Part shown: piece after piece, positions 9,139 to 11,320 of the stretch
How positions within the stretch are numbered: the stretch's first letter is position 1
Layout: every line of letters begins with the position of its first letter
NCBI GenBank assembly: GCA_030151165.1
Contig: JASLEM010000250.1
Coordinates: 1-11,320, forward strand
Length of the DNA: 11,320 bases
Source: Burkholderiaceae bacterium
Lineage (GTDB): Bacteria; Pseudomonadota; Gammaproteobacteria; Burkholderiales; Burkholderiaceae
Direction of reading: 5' to 3'
Translations under genes and position numbers: made by a program
The notes under the pieces: generated by a model
The model's database searches: none
The model's input: only the letters and a program-made list of their open reading frames with translations
What the model was told of the DNA's origin: nothing

Positions 9139-9605
9139 AGCGTCAGGGGCGTGGACTTGAGGTCGCTGGTCCAGTCGTCCGCGAGCGCGAGGAAGAACGC
9201 CGCGTGCGGCTGTCCGGCGGCGAACTCGATGCCGTACGGGCGCTGCGTGGCGCTGATGACGGCGTCCTTGGCGACGTGGCCGTTGACGGCGGCGACGCGC
9301 GGCAGCGTCAGCACGATCTCGTCCTCGGCCGTTCCGAGCGCGACCACGTGCTGCAGCCGCACGTCGACCATGCCCGGCTTGCCGGCGGCGTCGGCCATGT
9401 CGATGACCTTGTACTCGCCCTTGACCTGCTTGTTGTCCGGCGAGCTGGAGTTGCTCGAGCCGTGGATCGAGTCGGAGATGCCCTTGGACGATTCCGACAG
9501 GCTGTCCGACAGCGACGACGCGGCCGAACTCGCGGCGTGGCTCGGCAGGGCGGCGCAGGCGGTCAGCAGCGCGATGAGGGCGAGACGCTTTTGGGGATGG
9601 GTCAT
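9135..9605 (-). CDS. Small exported Ser-rich hypothetical protein upstream of DUF2145 gene
   Basis: A 156-aa protein of unknown function. An N-terminal export signal ends either by signal peptidase I after SHA (22-24) or, alternatively, at a lipobox-like LTAC (14-17), which would make it a lipoprotein. A low-complexity Ser-rich segment (25-55) follows, then a compact domain (60-156) with KVIDMADA (66-73), LQHVVALGTAEDEIVLTLPRVAAVNGHVAKDAVISATQRPYGIEF (84-128) and FFLALADDWTSDL (137-149). GGAG (9611-9614) lies 5 bases before the ATG, supporting this start. Its stop overlaps the TTG start of the DUF2145 gene by four bases, so the two are co-translated and likely act together in the periplasm or envelope. 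From memory, similar small proteins occur next to DUF2145 in other Burkholderiales. Confidence 0.82.
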   Translation of the reverse strand: MTHPQKRLALIALLTACAALPSHAASSAASSLSDSLSESSKGISDSIHGSSNSSSPDNKQVKGEYKVIDMADAAGKPGMVDVRLQHVVALGTAEDEIVLTLPRVAAVNGHVAKDAVISATQRPYGIEFAAGQPHAAFFLALADDWTSDLKSTPLTL

Positions 9606-9610
9606 CGTGG

Positions 9611-9614
9611 CTCC
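9611..9614 (-). promoter_or_regulatory. Ribosome binding site of the Ser-rich exported protein
   Basis: GGAG on the minus strand with a 5-base spacer to ATG 9605. It is the entry site for the two-gene unit with the DUF2145 gene. Confidence 0.6.
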
Positions 9615-9719
9615 AGGCGGCGTGGTCAGATCGCCAGAGTGTGCCAGCGATTGCCGCCGCCGGGCAGGTCCACGGCCGGGTTTTGCGCTTGGTTTCGAAA
9701 CGCGTCCGGGCGGCGCGTC

Positions 9720-9734
9720 AGCTTCGCGGAAGCT
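9720..9734. repeat. Short inverted repeat downstream of xerC
   Basis: AGCTTC (9720-9725) and GAAGCT (9729-9734) form a perfect 6-bp stem with a 3-base loop, 24 bases past the xerC stop. It lies in the 153-bp gap before the next minus-strand gene. Its position suits a transcript-end hairpin, but no T-run follows on the minus strand. It is at best a weak or factor-assisted terminator or a 3' stabilising stem. Confidence 0.35.
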
Positions 9735-9758
9735 TCACCCGTGCCGCGCGGAGCGTAG

Positions 9759-10763
9759 CTACTTGCGCTTCGCGCGCGGGTGGGCGCTGTCGTAGACCTT
9801 GGCGAGGTGCTGGAAGTCCAGCCGCGTGTAGACCTGCGTCGTCGCGATGCTCGCGTGGCCCAGCAGCTCCTGCACGCCGCGCAGGTCGCCGCTCGATTGC
9901 AGCAGGTGCGACGCGTAGCTGTGGCGCAGCATGTGCGGGTGCACGGGCGTGCCGACGCCGGCGCGGTCGCCCTGGGCCTTCAGCCGCGAACGCAGCTGGT
10001 TGGGCGACAGCCGGCGGCCGAGGCGGCTCACGAACAGCGCGGGCTCGTCGGCCGCGCCGGCCACCAGCGCGGGCCGATGCAGCAGCCAGGCCTGCAGCGC
10101 CTCGAGCGCCGGCCCGCCGACCGGCACGCTGCGCCGCTTCGAGCCCTTGCCGAAGACGTGCGCGGTGGCGTCCTCGACATCGATCCAGCCGGCCGACGCG
10201 GCGCCGGCGCGCAGGTCGAGCCCGAGCAGCTCGCCCAGGCGCAGGCCGCAGCCGTACAGCAGCTCGGCGATCGCGTGGTCGCGCGCCGCGAGGGCGTCGC
10301 CCTCCGCATCGCTTTCGTCGCCGGCCGACGTTGCGGCAACGCCTCCGGCGCCGGTCGTCAGTCCCGCCAGGGCGACGGCCTCGTCCACCGCGAGCGCCTT
10401 CGGCAGCGGCCGCGCGGCCTTCGGCGCCCGCACGCCGTCGACCGGGTTGTGCGCGAGGCCCGCGGCGTCGGGCTGCAACGCCCACCAGCGGTAGAAGCCG
10501 CGCCAGCCGGACAGCGTCAGCGCGATCGAGCGCGGCCCGAGGCCCGCGCCGTGCAGCTGCGCGGCGAAGCGCCGGATGTGCGCGCTCTCCAGCTTCGGCA
10601 GCGGGCGCTGCGCGTCGTCGGCGAGCTTGACGAGGCGCGCGAGCGCGTCGCCGTAGGCGGTCAGCGTGTGCGCGGAGACGCGGCGCTCGACGCGCAGGTG
10701 CTCGAGGTAGCGGCGGACGACGTCGGGCCGGCGGTCGCTAGCCTCGGGCGCCGCGGCGGCCAT
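9759..10763 (-). CDS. xerC: Tyrosine recombinase XerC
   Basis: XerC acts with XerD at dif to resolve chromosome dimers at division. The 334 aa comprise an N-terminal SAM-like core-binding domain (about 14-100, with VRRYLEHLRVERRVSAHTLTAYGDAL and WRGFYRWW) and a catalytic domain (about 115-330). The full catalytic set is visible: Arg175 in GCGLRLGELLGL, Lys206 in FGKGSKRRSVPV, His277 and Arg280 in HPHMLRHSYASHLL, His303 in LGHASIATTQ, and nucleophile Tyr312 in VYTRL. Relative to E. coli XerC there is an acidic and Ala/Gly/Ser-rich insertion (about 137-157) before ALAARDHAIAELLYG. The ATG at 10763 lies two bases after the stop of the DUF484 gene. Translational coupling is therefore likely, and the same-frame extension upstream is an artefact. 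The DUF484-xerC order matches the dapF-yigA-xerC arrangement of E. coli. It is the housekeeping recombinase, not a phage or integron integrase. Confidence 0.96.
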   Translation of the reverse strand: MAAAAPEASDRRPDVVRRYLEHLRVERRVSAHTLTAYGDALARLVKLADDAQRPLPKLESAHIRRFAAQLHGAGLGPRSIALTLSGWRGFYRWWALQPDAAGLAHNPVDGVRAPKAARPLPKALAVDEAVALAGLTTGAGGVAATSAGDESDAEGDALAARDHAIAELLYGCGLRLGELLGLDLRAGAASAGWIDVEDATAHVFGKGSKRRSVPVGGPALEALQAWLLHRPALVAGAADEPALFVSRLGRRLSPNQLRSRLKAQGDRAGVGTPVHPHMLRHSYASHLLQSSGDLRGVQELLGHASIATTQVYTRLDFQHLAKVYDSAHPRAKRK

Positions 10764-10765
10764 GC

Positions 10766-11320
10766 TCAGCCCGCCAGCAGGCGCGTCAGCGCGGCGCCGG
10801 CGATGTCGCCGACCTGGGCGAGGAACTCGACGCCCATGTCGGGCGTGTAGCGCGTCGGGTCGGGCGAGCCGAGCGCGAGCAGGCCGAACGCGGTGTGCGA
10901 GCGATCCGGGCGCAGCGGGATCAGCGCGAGCGACATCACCGAGTCCGCGTTCTCGAACCAGTTCGCGGCCTCGAAGCCGGAGTTGGCACCGCAGTACGGC
11001 GCGACGAGGCTGGTGGCGAAGATCTTGACGTCCTCGCTGACCTCGGCCGCGCACGGCAGGTCGGCGAGTTCGGGCGCGACGCCCCAGACGCGCACGGCGG
11101 CCTGCGGGATCATGAACTGGTGCTGCAGGTCGTGCAGCAGCACCGGCGGCAGCAGGCGCGGGTTGTGCGTCAGCATCACGGCGCGCGTCCAGCGGTGCAG
11201 GCGGTCGGAGATCGCCATGTTGTCCTGGCCGTAGCGGATCATCTCCATGATCTTGCGCTCCAGGCCCTTGATGCGCTCGCGCAGCATTTCCATCTGCCGC
11301 TCCTGCAGCGAGACGGCGCG
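10766..11320 (-). CDS. DUF484 family protein (YigA-like), N-terminus outside window
   Basis: A cytosolic protein of unknown function. The frame is open to the right edge and reads RAVSLQERQMEMLRERIKGLERKI across it, so the true start lies outside. About 184 codons are visible of the family's usual 220-240. The visible part starts with a coiled-coil helix (LQERQ through the LERKIMEMIRYGQDN region) followed by a GAF-like domain. This includes ISDRLHRWTRAVMLTHNPRLLP, FMIPQAAVRVWGVAPE, SLALIPLRPDRSHTAFGLLALGSPDPTRYTPDMGVEFLAQVGDIAGAAL and a short end LTRLLAG. FGLLALGSPDPxRYxPDMGxxFL is the hallmark segment of DUF484. It directly precedes xerC (two bases from stop to ATG), as in many Proteobacteria where dapF lies upstream. 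Confidence 0.92.
   Translation of the reverse strand, partial: RAVSLQERQMEMLRERIKGLERKIMEMIRYGQDNMAISDRLHRWTRAVMLTHNPRLLPPVLLHDLQHQFMIPQAAVRVWGVAPELADLPCAAEVSEDVKIFATSLVAPYCGANSGFEAANWFENADSVMSLALIPLRPDRSHTAFGLLALGSPDPTRYTPDMGVEFLAQVGDIAGAALTRLLAG

Noticed and set aside
9720..9734. Intrinsic terminator after xerC
   Set aside because: The stem is only 6 bp and no T-tract follows on the transcribed strand, so I list it as an inverted repeat only.
9759..10763. Tyrosine recombinase as a sign of an integrated element
   Set aside because: The sequence and the DUF484-xerC order identify housekeeping XerC. No attachment site, tRNA or phage gene is nearby.
10764..11054. Longer N-terminus for XerC
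   Set aside because: It overlaps the well-supported DUF484 gene in another frame. The XerC core-binding domain begins just after ATG 10763.

Overview
This is a GC-rich window (roughly 70% G+C by eye) of ordinary-looking chromosomal DNA. It probably comes from a betaproteobacterium, most likely Burkholderiales. The grounds are the divergent pairing of glmS with an Lrp/AsnC regulator, the DUF484-xerC pair, a DUF2145 protein with a small exported partner, and the base composition. Almost the whole window is coding. No tRNA, rRNA, insertion sequence, phage gene or CRISPR array is visible. The genus assignment is inference.

Layout. (1) 1-2278: the 5' 542 codons of glmS (glucosamine-6-phosphate synthase, minus strand, running off the left edge) and a divergent Lrp/AsnC-family regulator. 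They share a 142-bp AT-rich intergenic region. (2) 2282-4674, minus strand: an unrecognised 236-aa protein, then rlmI (23S rRNA m5C methyltransferase), then a DUF695 protein whose ribosome binding site lies in the end of rlmI. (3) 4814-6608, minus strand: an M48 (Ste24-like) membrane metalloprotease with a Sec-type signal, translationally linked to a small four-helix membrane protein that starts with GTG. (4) 6871-8157, plus strand: an AGE-superfamily (N-acylglucosamine 2-epimerase/mannose isomerase fold) sugar epimerase or isomerase. (5) 8161-9605, minus strand: an exported Ser-rich small protein overlapping an exported DUF2145 protein. (6) 9759-11320, minus strand: a DUF484 protein (cut by the right edge) and xerC, the chromosome-dimer-resolving tyrosine recombinase.

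How the genes work together. glmS commits fructose-6-P to amino-sugar and cell-wall synthesis, and the divergent Lrp-type protein is its most likely local regulator. rlmI and xerC are housekeeping genes. Three exported or membrane modules stand out as poorly characterised: the M48 protease with its 4-TM partner, the DUF2145 protein with its Ser-rich partner, and the orphan AGE enzyme. Both plus-strand genes meet their minus-strand neighbours tail to tail with only 3 bp between stop codons.

No clearly novel system such as a defence island or a mobile element is present. The best leads are two inferences from sequence. DUF2145 carries a His-then-Cys motif order like the circularly permuted NlpC/P60 (LRAT/YiiX) papain fold. 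The Ste24-like protease shows charge patterns that put its active site on the periplasmic side rather than the cytosolic side.
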